Below are positions 26,868 to 36,326 of a stretch of DNA of 64,000 nucleotides, one piece after another. The notes beneath the pieces are model-generated. The model ran no database searches. It saw only the letters and a program-made list of their open reading frames with translations, and had not been told where the DNA came from. Numbering within the stretch: the stretch's first letter is position 1; each line of letters opens with the position of its first letter. A program made the position numbers and the translations under genes. Source of the DNA: a bacterium (GTDB lineage: Bacteria > Sysuimicrobiota > Sysuimicrobiia > Sysuimicrobiales > Segetimicrobiaceae); NCBI GenBank assembly GCA_035307765.1, contig DATGHU010000016.1:1-64000 (forward strand), in the 5' to 3' direction.

Positions 26868-28382
26868 CTATGGCCGCTCGACCGTACCTCGCGCCTCTGC
26901 AGTCGGCAGCGCCACGAACGTCTCCGCCGCCGCCTCCGCGGTGAACCCAACTGATCGGCCGTCGATCGTCCCCAGGATCGTCCCGAACCCGCGGAGCTGC
27001 AGGAACGCCGCCGTCGGCGCGGGGCGCGCCGCGGCGCTCGCGGAAGGGCCGGTGCGGGGCAAAAGCGAGGCGAGCGCGTCCCGGACGCGAACGCGGACGG
27101 TGACCTCATCGGTCCCCTCGGACGCCTCGAGGGTCACCTCCGCGGGGACCGACACCTGCCGGCCGTCGAGCCGGGGGCCGGCGTGCCATCCCGAGTAGCG
27201 GATCCTGCGCACGGGGAACGCGGCGAGGAATCCCCCGGCGCCCCCGGCGCGCGCCGGCCCCCAGACAAACAACACGGCGGGGCGCTCCGCCGCTCCGCGT
27301 GCGGCGTGGGCGACATGCAGGGCCCCATAGAGGATCGCGCCCGCAGGTCCGCCGGCCTCTCCCCACTCCCAGGTCACCCCCCGCCAGGTTCCCCAGTTGT
27401 GGTCGTGATAGGCCGGCACGTGCGCGAGACGCAGCCGACCCCCGGCCGTCCGCACCTCCCCGTTCGCCCACCCCCGGACCGCCGGCACGACGTATCCGGA
27501 GATCACCGTATCGCCGGCACTCTCTTCCGGGGGAAGGTAGGAGCCGGGGGTGGGGGCGAGCCAGAGATCGATGTGAGCGCGCGGATCGTCAACCGTGACG
27601 TGGTACCGGCCGCCGACGTTCTCCACCCGCGCCGGGCCGACCCGTTGGTTGGCCGAGATCTCGCTGAGGTCGCCGGGGTGTATCACGGCGGGGAGCGTGA
27701 GGTCCTCGACGGGACGCCCGGGTCTCTTAATACGGATGAGCACTCCGCCCCGCCCCTCGCCCCCGACCAGGATGGTGAGGTACCCATAGACCCCGGTTGC
27801 CGGATCGACGAAGTTGAAGTAATCCCACTCCGCCCAGGTTGCCCCCGCCTCGCGGGGCGGTGCGTGGAACCGGTCGAGGCGGTCGACGAGCGCGCCCGGC
27901 CCGGGGGCGACCCACTCGCGATCCCTGGCGGAGTCGCGCGCACCCGGCACCGCGCCGGCGGCGGCCGCGGCGGCGTCCAGCGAGGGGATCCCCGCCGAGG
28001 CGATGGCCGGGACCACCCGGCCGCGGACCCTGACGTAGAGCTGTCGGGCGTCGATCTGCGGGGCGGCGGCAGCGATCACGCGATCAAATCGAGGCCCGCG
28101 GAGGATCTCGCGCACGACAAACCCGGCTTGCTGGATGGTGAAGTAGAGATCGGTCACCCCGTTAACCTTGAGGACGGCCGGATCCACGCCCTCCGGCAAC
28201 AGGACGAGATCTCCCCCGGCGACGAGGTCCCGGTCGCGGGCCTGGGACAGCAGCGCGTCGCCGACGGACAGCAGCGCGATCATCACGGCCACCCCGATGC
28301 CGTATCCCACCAACAGCAGCAGGGTGCGCCGCGGCCGGTCGACGAGGCTGCGCCACGCCAGCAGCCAGATCGGCCCGGTCAC
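26868..28382 (-). CDS. Permease-like N-terminus fused to AttH/CrtC-type lipocalin domain
   Basis: A 504-residue protein with two parts. The N-terminus (about 1-110) resembles an FtsX/MacB permease start: WRSLVDRPRRTLLLLVGYGIG, one membrane helix, then an extracytoplasmic segment. From about residue 185 onward it resembles the AttH/CrtC (hydroxyneurosporene-hydratase-like) family, with a YFNFVDP segment and the signature AYHDHNWGTWRGVTWEWGEA. AttH proteins accompany AttEFG exporters, and the three genes before this one encode just such parts, overlapping as ATGA. Fusion of the lipocalin domain to a permease-like anchor is unusual. The substrate is probably hydrophobic, by family analogy only. 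Confidence 0.75.
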   Translation of the reverse strand: MTGPIWLLAWRSLVDRPRRTLLLLVGYGIGVAVMIALLSVGDALLSQARDRDLVAGGDLVLLPEGVDPAVLKVNGVTDLYFTIQQAGFVVREILRGPRFDRVIAAAAPQIDARQLYVRVRGRVVPAIASAGIPSLDAAAAAAGAVPGARDSARDREWVAPGPGALVDRLDRFHAPPREAGATWAEWDYFNFVDPATGVYGYLTILVGGEGRGGVLIRIKRPGRPVEDLTLPAVIHPGDLSEISANQRVGPARVENVGGRYHVTVDDPRAHIDLWLAPTPGSYLPPEESAGDTVISGYVVPAVRGWANGEVRTAGGRLRLAHVPAYHDHNWGTWRGVTWEWGEAGGPAGAILYGALHVAHAARGAAERPAVLFVWGPARAGGAGGFLAAFPVRRIRYSGWHAGPRLDGRQVSVPAEVTLEASEGTDEVTVRVRVRDALASLLPRTGPSASAAARPAPTAAFLQLRGFGTILGTIDGRSVGFTAEAAAETFVALPTAEARGTVERP

Positions 28383-29062
28383 GTCAGGCTCCCGTCCCGC
28401 ATCCGCAGCTGGCGGTCCGCGAGCGACGCCAGCTCCACGTTGTGGGTGACCAGGACCACGGCGAGGCCCTCCCGGCTGAGCTGGTAGAGCAAGGCGCCGA
28501 TCTCACGGCCCGTGGCCTCATCGAGTTCTCCCGTCGGCTCATCCGCCAGGAGGAGGTCGGGGCGGTTTGCCAGCGCGCGGGCGACGGCGATTCGCTGCAT
28601 CTCCCCCCCGCTCAGTTGTCCCGGGCGGTGTCGCATCCGGTGGCCGAGCCCGACGCGTTCCAGCAGGCCGCGAGTGTGGCGGCGGCGCTCCTCCGCCGGC
28701 ATCCCGGCCTCCATCATCGGCAGCCCGACGTTTTCTTCCGCGGTGAGCATGGGCAAGAGGAAGAATCGCTGGAAGATGAACCCGACGTGCCGGAGGCGGA
28801 TCCGGGCGAGGGCCGCGTCGCTGAGTCCGCCCGTGTCCCGGCCGAGCAGGGTGACCATCCCGCTGGACGGTCGGTCCACGCCGCCGAGGAGGTGGAGCAG
28901 CGTGGACTTGCCGCAGCCGGAGGGCCCGGCGATGGACACGAACGTCCCCCGCGGGACCGCGAGCGTGATCCCGCGCAGAGCCTGGATCGGTTTTCCCGGC
29001 ATGGGGTACACCCGGGTGACCGCGGCCGCGGCCACGACGGCGGGCACGGTGCCTTCCGTCAC
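28379..29062 (-). CDS. LolD/MacB-type ABC exporter ATPase
   Basis: An ABC ATPase of 227 residues of the LolD/MacB group that powers FtsX-like permeases. Walker A is GPSGCGKST, the Q-loop GFIFQRFFLLP, the signature LSGGEMQR and Walker B LLLADEPTGELD, followed by THNVELASLADR. Translation begins at a GTG that overlaps the preceding permease stop (GTGA); a far longer open frame upstream in this register is only a shadow. The stop overlaps the start of the AttH-like gene. It is probably the AttE-like subunit of the exporter. Confidence 0.94.
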   Translation of the reverse strand: MTEGTVPAVVAAAAVTRVYPMPGKPIQALRGITLAVPRGTFVSIAGPSGCGKSTLLHLLGGVDRPSSGMVTLLGRDTGGLSDAALARIRLRHVGFIFQRFFLLPMLTAEENVGLPMMEAGMPAEERRRHTRGLLERVGLGHRMRHRPGQLSGGEMQRIAVARALANRPDLLLADEPTGELDEATGREIGALLYQLSREGLAVVLVTHNVELASLADRQLRMRDGSLT

Positions 29063-30288
29063 GACACGATCTCCCGGTGTAGGGTGCTGGCGATTTCCAA
29101 ACGGGCGACGATCGCGGCCGGGTACACCCCGCCGAGCGCACCGGTCGCCAGCAGCACCCCGACCGTCCGCACCACCGCGGCCGTCGTAAGCGTGAAGAAG
29201 TGGAGACCCTCCGGAACGCCGGGGGCCGACAGGAGGATGCGGTCCAGATTTCCAGCGATCAGGATCCCGAGCCCGAACGCTCCCGGAAGGGCCGCGAAGG
29301 CGATCGTCACCCCTTCGGCGAGCACCAAGACGGCGACGCGCGCTCGCGTGAACCCGAGCGCCCGCAGCATTGCGAACTCGCCGAGCCGTTCGCCAACGGA
29401 GAGGGTGACGATCGCGGCGATCAGGAGAAACGCCACCGACGCGCTGACCGTCCCCAGGATGAGCGAGAACTGGTTGAAATACGTCAACCGCGCGCCGGTG
29501 CGCTCTAGGAACTCTTGAATGCTGAAGGCCGTAACCTGTGGGTCGTGGCCGGCGATCCACCGCGCCAGCGCATCGGCGCCCGTCGGATCGGTCATCCGCA
29601 CGAGGATCAGGGAATCGCCGCCCCCGGGCCGACCGAGCAGGCGGCGGAGCACCGGCGCGGCGACGGCGAGCGATCGCTGCGTCGGCAGATCGAAGTAGAA
29701 GTCGGCGATCCCGACGACCCGCCCCGCCTGGACGCTCGCGAACTGCTGGAGAATCGTCCCCGGCGCCCCCGAGAGCACCACGCGGGTTCCAACCCGCACG
29801 CCATCCAGCCGGGCCATGTTCTGGTTGATCACGATGGGGACGACGCCGTCGCCGCCGTCCGGGAGCGTCGTGCGCCCGGCGGTTCGGGTGAGGTCGGCGC
29901 CCCGGAGGACCGTGTACACCCCCCGCGCGCCGATCGGAACCCCCAGGGCGAAGGAAGGAAACTGCCTGCCTTCGCCCCGCACGTACAGGTTGGCGCCCAG
30001 GACCGCGACGGCCGCGGCAACCCCGGGGCGTGCGGCGATCTCCGCGGCCAAGCGGTCGCCGTCGGCAATCTCCGCGTCGCTGGAAAACGGCATCGTGCCG
30101 CGGGGGACGACGCGGACGGCGAACCCGAGGCGGTTCATCACCGCGCCCAAGCTGGCCTGGAGCCCGCCCGCGAGCATCGTCATGTCCAGGAGCAGGGCGC
30201 CCGTTACGCTCAACCCGAGGACGACCAGCAGGGTCCGCCCGGGAACGCGGGTGAGGGTGCGCAGCGCCAGGAACACGAGGGGCCGCAT
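29059..30288 (-). CDS. FtsX-family ABC exporter permease
   Basis: A permease of 409 residues with one N-terminal helix (GRTLLVVLGLSVTGALLLDMTMLAGG), a large extracytoplasmic MacB-like domain and three C-terminal helices typical of FtsX domains (GERLGEFAMLRALGFTRARV loop). It is encoded between a second FtsX-like gene and the ATPase and would be the AttF- or AttG-like channel subunit. The usual job of such systems is moving lipids or lipoproteins out of the inner membrane; the substrate here is unknown. Confidence 0.9.
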   Translation of the reverse strand: MRPLVFLALRTLTRVPGRTLLVVLGLSVTGALLLDMTMLAGGLQASLGAVMNRLGFAVRVVPRGTMPFSSDAEIADGDRLAAEIAARPGVAAAVAVLGANLYVRGEGRQFPSFALGVPIGARGVYTVLRGADLTRTAGRTTLPDGGDGVVPIVINQNMARLDGVRVGTRVVLSGAPGTILQQFASVQAGRVVGIADFYFDLPTQRSLAVAAPVLRRLLGRPGGGDSLILVRMTDPTGADALARWIAGHDPQVTAFSIQEFLERTGARLTYFNQFSLILGTVSASVAFLLIAAIVTLSVGERLGEFAMLRALGFTRARVAVLVLAEGVTIAFAALPGAFGLGILIAGNLDRILLSAPGVPEGLHFFTLTTAAVVRTVGVLLATGALGGVYPAAIVARLEIASTLHREIVS

Positions 30289-30297
30289 GGGGAGGGG

Positions 30298-31164
30298 CTA
30301 CCGTCCGAGTTGCTCCAGCGGATGGCGCGCCAGCAGCCGCCAGGCGATGAACGCGCCCGCCGCGATCCCCAGACACCCGGACAGGATCGCCGCCGTCACC
30401 AGCAGGTGCGGCGTGATCCGCGAGAACACCAGGTCGGTGTCGAAAAGCGCCCGGTAGTAGCCGTTGATGGCCCACGAGAGGACGTAGCCGATCCCAATCC
30501 CGATCGCGCTCCCGACCAGGGCGACGCCGGCGGCGATCGCCACGATCGTTCCTGCGACGGTGCGGGGCGAGATGCCGATGAGCCGCATCGCGCCGACCTG
30601 TCGCCGCATCTCTTCACCCTTCAGGGCCATGATGGCGATGAGAAATACGCTGCTGGCGAGCACCGTCACGAACCCGATCGCGCGGTGGAACCGCGTGATG
30701 ACCTCGAAGGTGCTCGAACTCCGAGCGGCGAGATCGGCGGAGGTGTAGGCCCGGAACCCGAGCGCCGCGGCGTTCAGTCGAGCAACCACCGCGGGAGCGG
30801 CGGCGGGGGGCCGTAGCCGTACGACGATGCTGTCGACCGCATCCCCGCGGCCGGTCAGCGTCTGCAGATCGGGGAGATGGAGGCGAAGGTCGATCGACCC
30901 CCGGCCGACGTCGGTCGGATACCGGACCGGCCGGTAGATCCGCGCGACCCGCGCGGACTGCCAGGGCCCGGTTGGGAGCACGGCGATCTCCAGACGGTCC
31001 CCCAGGCCGACCCCCAATCGATGGGCGGCGCGGTCGCTGAGCGAGACCGGCCATGCATTGGAGATGTCGAGGGGCACCGGCTGCGAACGGACGGGGGGAA
31101 TCCCTCCCCCGAGTCCCAGCAGGATAATGACCGCCAGCAGCGCCAGATACCCGGTGCGTCGCAT
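30298..31164 (-). CDS. FtsX-family permease, first gene of exporter operon
   Basis: A 288-residue FtsX-like permease: one N-terminal helix or signal anchor (YLALLAVIILLGLGGGI), an extracytoplasmic domain and three C-terminal helices with the loop EEMRRQVGAMRLIGISPRT. It is shorter than its neighbour at 29059 because the outer domain is reduced. The start is set at 31164 rather than 31176 because the 31176 ATG lies inside the probable -10 box TATGAT. From the -10 the transcript should begin at or next to the 31164 ATG, so translation may be leaderless. It opens the four-gene AttEFGH-like operon. Confidence 0.85.
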   Translation of the reverse strand: MRRTGYLALLAVIILLGLGGGIPPVRSQPVPLDISNAWPVSLSDRAAHRLGVGLGDRLEIAVLPTGPWQSARVARIYRPVRYPTDVGRGSIDLRLHLPDLQTLTGRGDAVDSIVVRLRPPAAAPAVVARLNAAALGFRAYTSADLAARSSSTFEVITRFHRAIGFVTVLASSVFLIAIMALKGEEMRRQVGAMRLIGISPRTVAGTIVAIAAGVALVGSAIGIGIGYVLSWAINGYYRALFDTDLVFSRITPHLLVTAAILSGCLGIAAGAFIAWRLLARHPLEQLGR

Positions 31165-31171
31165 GGGTTTC

Positions 31172-31201
31172 ATCATAGCAATCGCTCGGCGGGGGCTTCA
31201 A
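31172..31201 (-). promoter_or_regulatory. Promoter of the AttEFGH-like operon, probably leaderless
   Basis: TTGAAG (31201-31196) and TATGAT (31177-31172) are separated by 18 bases on the minus strand. The -10 is followed after seven bases by the ATG at 31164, the classic spacing for a leaderless message. No Shine-Dalgarno sequence precedes that ATG. Confidence 0.55.
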
Positions 31202-31286
31202 ATTCCGCAGGGGACGAATCCGCCGTCGTCCAAGCACTTCCATCGCGCACGAGGCTTCGGGAAGCGCTCCGGCTGGAGGGTGGCCG

Positions 31287-32045
31287 ATGGACGTGCTGGT
31301 TCAAGCGTGCCTGAACGGATCGAGGACGCGCGCCGACCACCCCGGCGTCCCCCTCAGCGCTGACGATCTTGCCGCGGAGTCGCACCGAGCCGTGGCCGTC
31401 GGGGCGCGGGCGCTTCACGTCCATCCTCGACGCGGCGACGGGGCAGAATCGTTGGACCCGATGGCCTGCGGGCTGGCGGTGCAAGAGATCCGCACCCGCT
31501 GCCCGGGTGTGCCCGTCGGTCTCTCCACCGGAGGCTGGATCGAGCCCGACCCGGCCCGGCGGCTCGAGCAGGTCTCAGGGTGGACCGAGCTGCCGGATTA
31601 TGTGTCGGTCAATTTCTCAGAGCCGGGCGCAGCCGAACTCTGCCGACTGCTGGCCGACCGCCGGATTCGCGTGGAGGCCGGGCTGGCGTCGAGTGCCGAC
31701 GCCGAGCGATTCGTCCGCAGCGAGGTCAGCCGGCGATGCCTGCGGATCCTGCTTGAACCCGGACCTCAGGAGGCCAGGGACGCCCTCGCCCTCGCCTCCG
31801 AGATCGAGGCGATCCTCGACCGACAGCGCAATACCTCCCCACGGTTGCTCCACGGCGAAGGTCGAGCGGCATGGCCGGTGCTCGAGGCCGCCCTCCGCCG
31901 TGGATATGACGTCAGGATCGGCTTTGAAGACACCCTGCTCCTTCCCGATGGCCGCGCGGCTCAAAGCAACGCGGACCTGGTCGAGGCCGCCGTCGCCCTC
32001 GTACGGCACGGCGGGTCTGCGGCGGTGCGGCCGGCCCATCCCTGA
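31287..32045 (+). CDS. BKACE-family beta-keto acid cleavage enzyme (DUF849)
   Basis: A TIM-barrel enzyme of the 3-keto-5-aminohexanoate cleavage (Kce/BKACE) family, 252 residues. These condense a beta-keto acid with acetyl-CoA to give acetoacetate and a new CoA ester. LVQACLNGSRTRADHPGVPLS is the conserved N-terminus, ALHVHPR supplies the zinc-binding HxH, and RIGFEDTLLLPDG is the C-terminal motif. It is somewhat shorter than many members (about 270-310 residues). Substrate specificity varies widely and is not evident. It diverges from the exporter operon and converges with an MFS gene. Confidence 0.87.
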   Translation: MDVLVQACLNGSRTRADHPGVPLSADDLAAESHRAVAVGARALHVHPRRGDGAESLDPMACGLAVQEIRTRCPGVPVGLSTGGWIEPDPARRLEQVSGWTELPDYVSVNFSEPGAAELCRLLADRRIRVEAGLASSADAERFVRSEVSRRCLRILLEPGPQEARDALALASEIEAILDRQRNTSPRLLHGEGRAAWPVLEAALRRGYDVRIGFEDTLLLPDGRAAQSNADLVEAAVALVRHGGSAAVRPAHP

Positions 32046-32074
32046 GCGGTCGAAGACGGGCTCGAGCCGACCGT

Positions 32075-33271
32075 TCAGCCGCCCGGCATGAACCTGCGGG
32101 CGGGGAGTGTGGCCGCCGCGCCCAGGATCGTCAGCGCGCCCGCGGCGATCGGCAGGAACGAGACCGCGGGCACGGCGGTGAGATCCCACATCGCCCCTCC
32201 GATCAGCGGGGCCACAAACGAGTACGCATAGGCGATCGCATACATCCCGGCCGAGAGGCGGTGCACCTCCCCGCGGTCCGCGAGGATCGGAGGGAGCGCG
32301 AGGCACAGCGCGAGCGCCATCGCGAAGAAGAAACCAAGCATTCCGGCGCCGATCACGGCCCCGCGGGCCTGGGGGAGGAAGAAGACCCCCTGGCTGACCA
32401 GCATCCCGACGCCGATGATCAGAAACGGTTCCCGCCGCCCCACCGCCCGCGAGGCGATGAGCGCGGCGACGAGCGAGGCGGGAAGCTGACTGACGTTCAG
32501 GGCCGTCAGACACTCGCCGACGAGAGCGGGCCGACCGATCGCCCGCAAGAATTCGGGGATGAAGGCGTTCGCCGCGAAGTAGGAGGAGGAAGCTCCCCCC
32601 ATCAGCAATCCCAGCTGCCAGGTCTTGGCCGTTTTCCATTGCGGCCACCACGGATCGCGCGGGCCCCCCGCGGCGTCCGGCAGGAGGGAGCTCAACCCCG
32701 CCATCGGGACGACGGTCAGCAGCACCAGCGCCCCCCAGAGGACAAAGCTCAATTCCCAGCTGTGATGCATCAGGGGGAGCGCCACGGGCAGCGTCAAGGA
32801 GGCGCTCAACGTTTCCCCCACCAGGATTCCGTTGACGAAGACCGCGGTGGCGAGACCCACCCGGGTCGGAAACCATCGATCGACCAGTGACGGGACCGCC
32901 GGCTGGGTGACCGCGATCCCGGCGCCCATGATGAAGGTCATGACAAACAGCATCGCAATCGAAGGGCCGACCCCGCGCAATCCGGAGGCGAGCGCGGCGC
33001 AGAGGGTCCCCGCGATCAGCGTGCGGCGCGCTCCCCATCGAGCGATGCAGAGCGCGCCGAGGACGGCCGCAACGGCGAACAAAACGACCGGGAGCCCGGT
33101 CAGCGCCGCCACTCCCGTTTCCGTGAGTCCGAGGTCGCGGTGGATGAGCGGGAGCACGGGCGGCACGGCCAGGATGGTCACCCGCAGGTCGATCCCGGCC
33201 AGCCAGAGGAGGACAAACCCTACCCATCGCGGCGCCGCTTCCGAGGGGTGCCTTGCCCTCGCGGACGTCAC
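32075..33271 (-). CDS. MFS transporter, CynX/NimT-like
   Basis: A major facilitator superfamily carrier of 398 residues with twelve predicted helices. LAGIDLRVTILAVPPVLPLIHRDLG and the first-loop motif ARWGARRTLIAG fit the cyanate/nitroimidazole (CynX/NimT) group, which exports or imports small organic solutes. A central cytoplasmic loop (DPWWPQWKTAKTW) separates the two halves. It is convergent with the BKACE gene, 29 bases away, so they are separate transcripts. The solute is unknown. Confidence 0.88.
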   Translation of the reverse strand: MTSARARHPSEAAPRWVGFVLLWLAGIDLRVTILAVPPVLPLIHRDLGLTETGVAALTGLPVVLFAVAAVLGALCIARWGARRTLIAGTLCAALASGLRGVGPSIAMLFVMTFIMGAGIAVTQPAVPSLVDRWFPTRVGLATAVFVNGILVGETLSASLTLPVALPLMHHSWELSFVLWGALVLLTVVPMAGLSSLLPDAAGGPRDPWWPQWKTAKTWQLGLLMGGASSSYFAANAFIPEFLRAIGRPALVGECLTALNVSQLPASLVAALIASRAVGRREPFLIIGVGMLVSQGVFFLPQARGAVIGAGMLGFFFAMALALCLALPPILADRGEVHRLSAGMYAIAYAYSFVAPLIGGAMWDLTAVPAVSFLPIAAGALTILGAAATLPARRFMPGG

Positions 33272-33480
33272 AGCAAGAGGGGTGTCGACGCGCGACGAGT
33301 CGGCATGCGGCGGCGGACCTCGCGCGCGGCCGAGGTGCCGCGCCCGCTGCGCTCATCCCCGGGGCCCGCCCGCTGCGGCCGACCGGGCTGTTCCCCTCGA
33401 TGCTGAATCACCGCTCGGGGTCGCGCCCGCGTCGGAGCGGCGCCGGCGGGCGACGATGATCCCTCGGGTCACCCCGCCGC

Positions 33481-33987
33481 CTAAGCGCGCTGTGCCCCAC
33501 GGGCCCGCACCGCCTCGAGGGCTGCGGCCAGGCGGTCACGCGTCACCGCGAGATCCTCCGGAAGGACCTTCACTTCTCCCAGCACCGGCATGAAATTGGT
33601 GTCGCCGGTCCAGCGGGGCACCACGTGCACATGCAGATGGCCGACGATCCCGGCGCCGGCGGCCCGCCCCACGTTCATGCCGACATTGAATCCCTCGGAC
33701 CCGTACGTCTCGCGGATGGCCTGCATCGACGCGGTGGTGAGGTGGATCAACTCCAGCGTCTCCGCATCGTCCAGATCGGCGAGGTCGGCAACGTGGCGGT
33801 TCGGCACCACCATCAGATGCCCGGCGTTGTACGGGAACGTGTTGAGGATCACAAACACCCGCTCCGCCCGCCCGACGATGCGGTGGTCGCGATCCCGCCC
33901 CTCTCGGGGAAGGGTGCAGAACACGCAGTCCTTCTTGGGGGTCTCTTTGATGTACTGAATCCTCCACGGCGCCCAGAGATACTTCAT
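33481..33987 (-). CDS. HIT-family Ap4A-phosphorylase-like protein
   Basis: A histidine-triad protein of 168 residues acting on nucleotide phosphoesters such as Ap4A. MKYLWAPWRIQYI and CVFCTL mark the long bacterial HIT group, and GHLHVHVVPRW is the HxHxHxx triad. It starts with an ATG overlapping the rnc stop (ATGA), so it is the last gene of the fatty-acid operon read from the promoter near 41.0 kb. The true substrate in vivo is not known for most of these proteins. Confidence 0.92.
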   Translation of the reverse strand: MKYLWAPWRIQYIKETPKKDCVFCTLPREGRDRDHRIVGRAERVFVILNTFPYNAGHLMVVPNRHVADLADLDDAETLELIHLTTASMQAIRETYGSEGFNVGMNVGRAAGAGIVGHLHVHVVPRWTGDTNFMPVLGEVKVLPEDLAVTRDRLAAALEAVRARGAQRA

Positions 33988-34778
33988 CCCGCCCGGCCCC
34001 GCTTGATCAACTCCACCGCCTGCTGCGCCGCCGCCTGCTCCGCTTCCTTCTTGCTGCGGCCCCGGCCCTCCCCGAGGACCCGGCCGTTGACCTCGACGAC
34101 CACAACGAAGGCCCGATCGTGTTCCGGGCCGCGCTGCCCCGTGATGCGGTAGCGCGGCAGCCGCCGCTCCTGCTGCTGGATGAGTTCCTGCAACTGGCTC
34201 TTGTAGTCTCCCTCACCCGGTTCCTCGAGGCGGCTCAGTTCCTCCGCAAACAGCCGTGACACGCAGTAGTGGGCCACGCCGTACCCCGAATCGATGTACA
34301 CCGCGCCCAACACAGCCTCCAGCGCGTCCGCCAGGAGGGCCGGCCGTGCCCGCCCCCCGCCCTTCTCCTCCCCGCGCCCAAGCAGGACATAACGACCGAG
34401 GTCGATCTCGCGGGCCACGCGGGCGAGGGCTCCCTCGCTGACGATGCTGGCCCGAAGTCGCGCCAGATCGCCTTCGAGTCGGCCGGGGTAGCGCCGGTAC
34501 AGGTAGTCGCTGATGGCGAGGTTCAGAACCGAATCGCCGAGGAATTCCAGCCGTTCGTAGTTCTCCCCGTGGCGGGTCCGGCCTTCGGCGGCCGCCGAGC
34601 CATGGACCAGCGCCAAGTGCAGCAGGGATCGGTCGCGGAACCGGATGCCCAGTTTGGTTTCGAGGTCGGTTAGGACCGCTTCGCGCTCCGCCGAGGGCGT
34701 CGCGTCTTCGTTCTCCGCCGGGCGGCCCGCCCTCGGGGACGGCGAGCCCGGGGCGGGGGGAGGCTTGGGGATATCCAC
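33984..34778 (-). CDS. rnc: Ribonuclease III
   Basis: Endonuclease for double-stranded RNA, needed for rRNA and mRNA processing. The catalytic domain has the signature ERLEFLGDSVLNL and the DALEAVLGAVYIDSG motif with its metal-binding glutamate. The double-stranded RNA-binding domain (DYKSQLQELIQQ, GRSKKEAEQAAAQQAVE) follows. The chosen GTG at 34778 is three bases after the fabF stop and gives 264 residues, with about 35 extra residues of proline-rich N-terminus. The longer frame begins inside fabF and is unlikely. fabF-rnc adjacency is common in Gram-positive bacteria. Confidence 0.95.
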   Translation of the reverse strand: MDIPKPPPAPGSPSPRAGRPAENEDATPSAEREAVLTDLETKLGIRFRDRSLLHLALVHGSAAAEGRTRHGENYERLEFLGDSVLNLAISDYLYRRYPGRLEGDLARLRASIVSEGALARVAREIDLGRYVLLGRGEEKGGGRARPALLADALEAVLGAVYIDSGYGVAHYCVSRLFAEELSRLEEPGEGDYKSQLQELIQQQERRLPRYRITGQRGPEHDRAFVVVVEVNGRVLGEGRGRSKKEAEQAAAQQAVELIKRGRAG

Positions 34779-34780
34779 CG

Positions 34781-36019
34781 TTAGGCCGGCCTCCGCAGCA
34801 CCAGGATCGCGTTGTGCCCGCCGAATCCGAACGCGTTGGACATGGCGACGTCGACCCGCGCCGCCCGCGGCGTGTTCGGGATGTAGTCGAGGTCGCACTG
34901 GGGGTCCGGGACCTCGTAGTTAATGGTGGGGGGGAGCATCTCACGCTCGATGGCGAGGGCGCAGGTGATCGCCTCCACGCCGCCCGCGGCGCCGAGCAGG
35001 TGTGAGGTCATCGATTTGGTCGAGCTGATCGGAACGCGGTGGGCGTCTTTGCCGAACACCCGCTTGATCGCCACCGTCTCAAACCGATCGTTGTAGATGG
35101 TGCTCGTGCCGTGGGCGTTGATGTAGCCGATCTGTGTCGGGTCCAGTTTCGCGTCCTTGAGGGCGAGCTGCATCGCCCGTGCCGCCCCGTCGCCCTCCGG
35201 GTCCGGTTGGGTGATGTGGAAGGCGTCGGCGCTGGCGCCGTATCCGACCACCTCGGCATAGATGTGCGCGCCGCGGCGCTCGGCCTGGTCCCACTCTTCC
35301 AGGAGCACGATCCCGGCTCCCTCCCCCATCACGAACCCGTCTCGTTCGGCGTCGAACGGCCGCACGGCCCGCTCCGGCTCGTCGTTGCGCGTGCTCATCG
35401 CCTTCATCGTGCAGAACCCGGCCAGGCTCAGCGGGGTCAGCGCTGCCTCACTGCCGCCGCAGATCATCGCCGCGGCGTCATCCCGCTGGATCGTTCGGAA
35501 GGCGTCGCCGATCGCATGGCCGCTGGTGGCACAGGCCGAAACGACGGAGACGTTGGGACCCTTCGCGCCGGTCGCAATGCTGACGATGCCGGACGCCATG
35601 TTGATGATGATCATCGGGACGAAGAACGCGCTGACCCGGCCGGGGCCGCGCTCCAGCAACACCTGGTGCTGCTCCTCCCAGGTTTTGGCCCCGCCGATCC
35701 CTGAACCGATGATCACCCCGACCCGCTCGGCATTCTGCGGGGTGATCGCAAAGCCGGCGTCATCCAACGCGAGCCGGGTCGCCGCCATCGCAAACTGGAC
35801 GAACCGATCGTTGCGACGGACCTCTTTGCGTTCCATGTACTGCGCGGGATCGAATTCTCTGATCTCGCCGGCGATCTGGGTCTCGTACGGAGATGGATCG
35901 AACGCCGTGAGTCGACGGACCCCCGAGCGGCCCTCCATCAACCCGGTCCAGAAGGCGTCCTTGCCGATGCCGATCGGGGTGATGACGCCGATCCCCGTCA
36001 GCGCCACTCGCTTGGTCAT
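34781..36019 (-). CDS. fabF: Beta-ketoacyl-ACP synthase II
   Basis: Condenses malonyl-ACP with growing acyl-ACP in fatty-acid elongation. The thiolase-fold enzyme of 412 residues has the active cysteine in SACATSGHA and the two histidines in [11 protein letters not shown] and [11 protein letters not shown], the complete Cys-His-His triad. [13 protein letters not shown] is the usual start. The ATG at 36019 is preferred over an upstream frame that has no support. It lies 34 bases past acpP and is followed by rnc. Confidence 0.96.
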   Translation of the reverse strand: MTKRVALTGIGVITPIGIGKDAFWTGLMEGRSGVRRLTAFDPSPYETQIAGEIREFDPAQYMERKEVRRNDRFVQFAMAATRLALDDAGFAITPQNAERVGVIIGSGIGGAKTWEEQHQVLLERGPGRVSAFFVPMIIINMASGIVSIATGAKGPNVSVVSACATSGHAIGDAFRTIQRDDAAAMICGGSEAALTPLSLAGFCTMKAMSTRNDEPERAVRPFDAERDGFVMGEGAGIVLLEEWDQAERRGAHIYAEVVGYGASADAFHITQPDPEGDGAARAMQLALKDAKLDPTQIGYINAHGTSTIYNDRFETVAIKRVFGKDAHRVPISSTKSMTSHLLGAAGGVEAITCALAIEREMLPPTINYEVPDPQCDLDYIPNTPRAARVDVAMSNAFGFGGHNAILVLRRPA

Positions 36020-36053
36020 CGTGGTCCCCAGATGTCCGCCGCCCGTGCGGGAG

Positions 36054-36302
36054 CTATTCCGTCGGCGCTTCGACGTGGCTCTCGATATACTTTGCTGCCT
36101 CACCGACGGTCAAGATCTTCTCCGCCTCTTCGTCGGGGATCTCCAAATCAAACTCGTCCTCCAGCGCCATGACCAGCTCCACCACGTCGAGCGAGTCGGC
36201 TCCGAGATCCTCGACGAACTTCGACTGCGGCGTGACCTCATTCGCCTCCACGCCGAGCTGTTCTACCACTTTTGCCTTCACGCGATCGAATACCGGTGCC
36301 AT
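36054..36302 (-). CDS. acpP: Acyl carrier protein
   Basis: Carries growing acyl chains on a phosphopantetheine arm. The 82-residue acidic helical protein has the modification serine in [18 protein letters not shown], the invariant signature. It lies between fabG and fabF, as in most bacteria, and would be among the most highly expressed genes of the operon. CACCGGTAT-type sequence precedes the ATG and no strong Shine-Dalgarno is seen. Confidence 0.97.
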   Translation of the reverse strand: MAPVFDRVKAKVVEQLGVEANEVTPQSKFVEDLGADSLDVVELVMALEDEFDLEIPDEEAEKILTVGEAAKYIESHVEAPTE

Positions 36303-36326
36303 GCCACGATCACCCCCTGGATCGTC

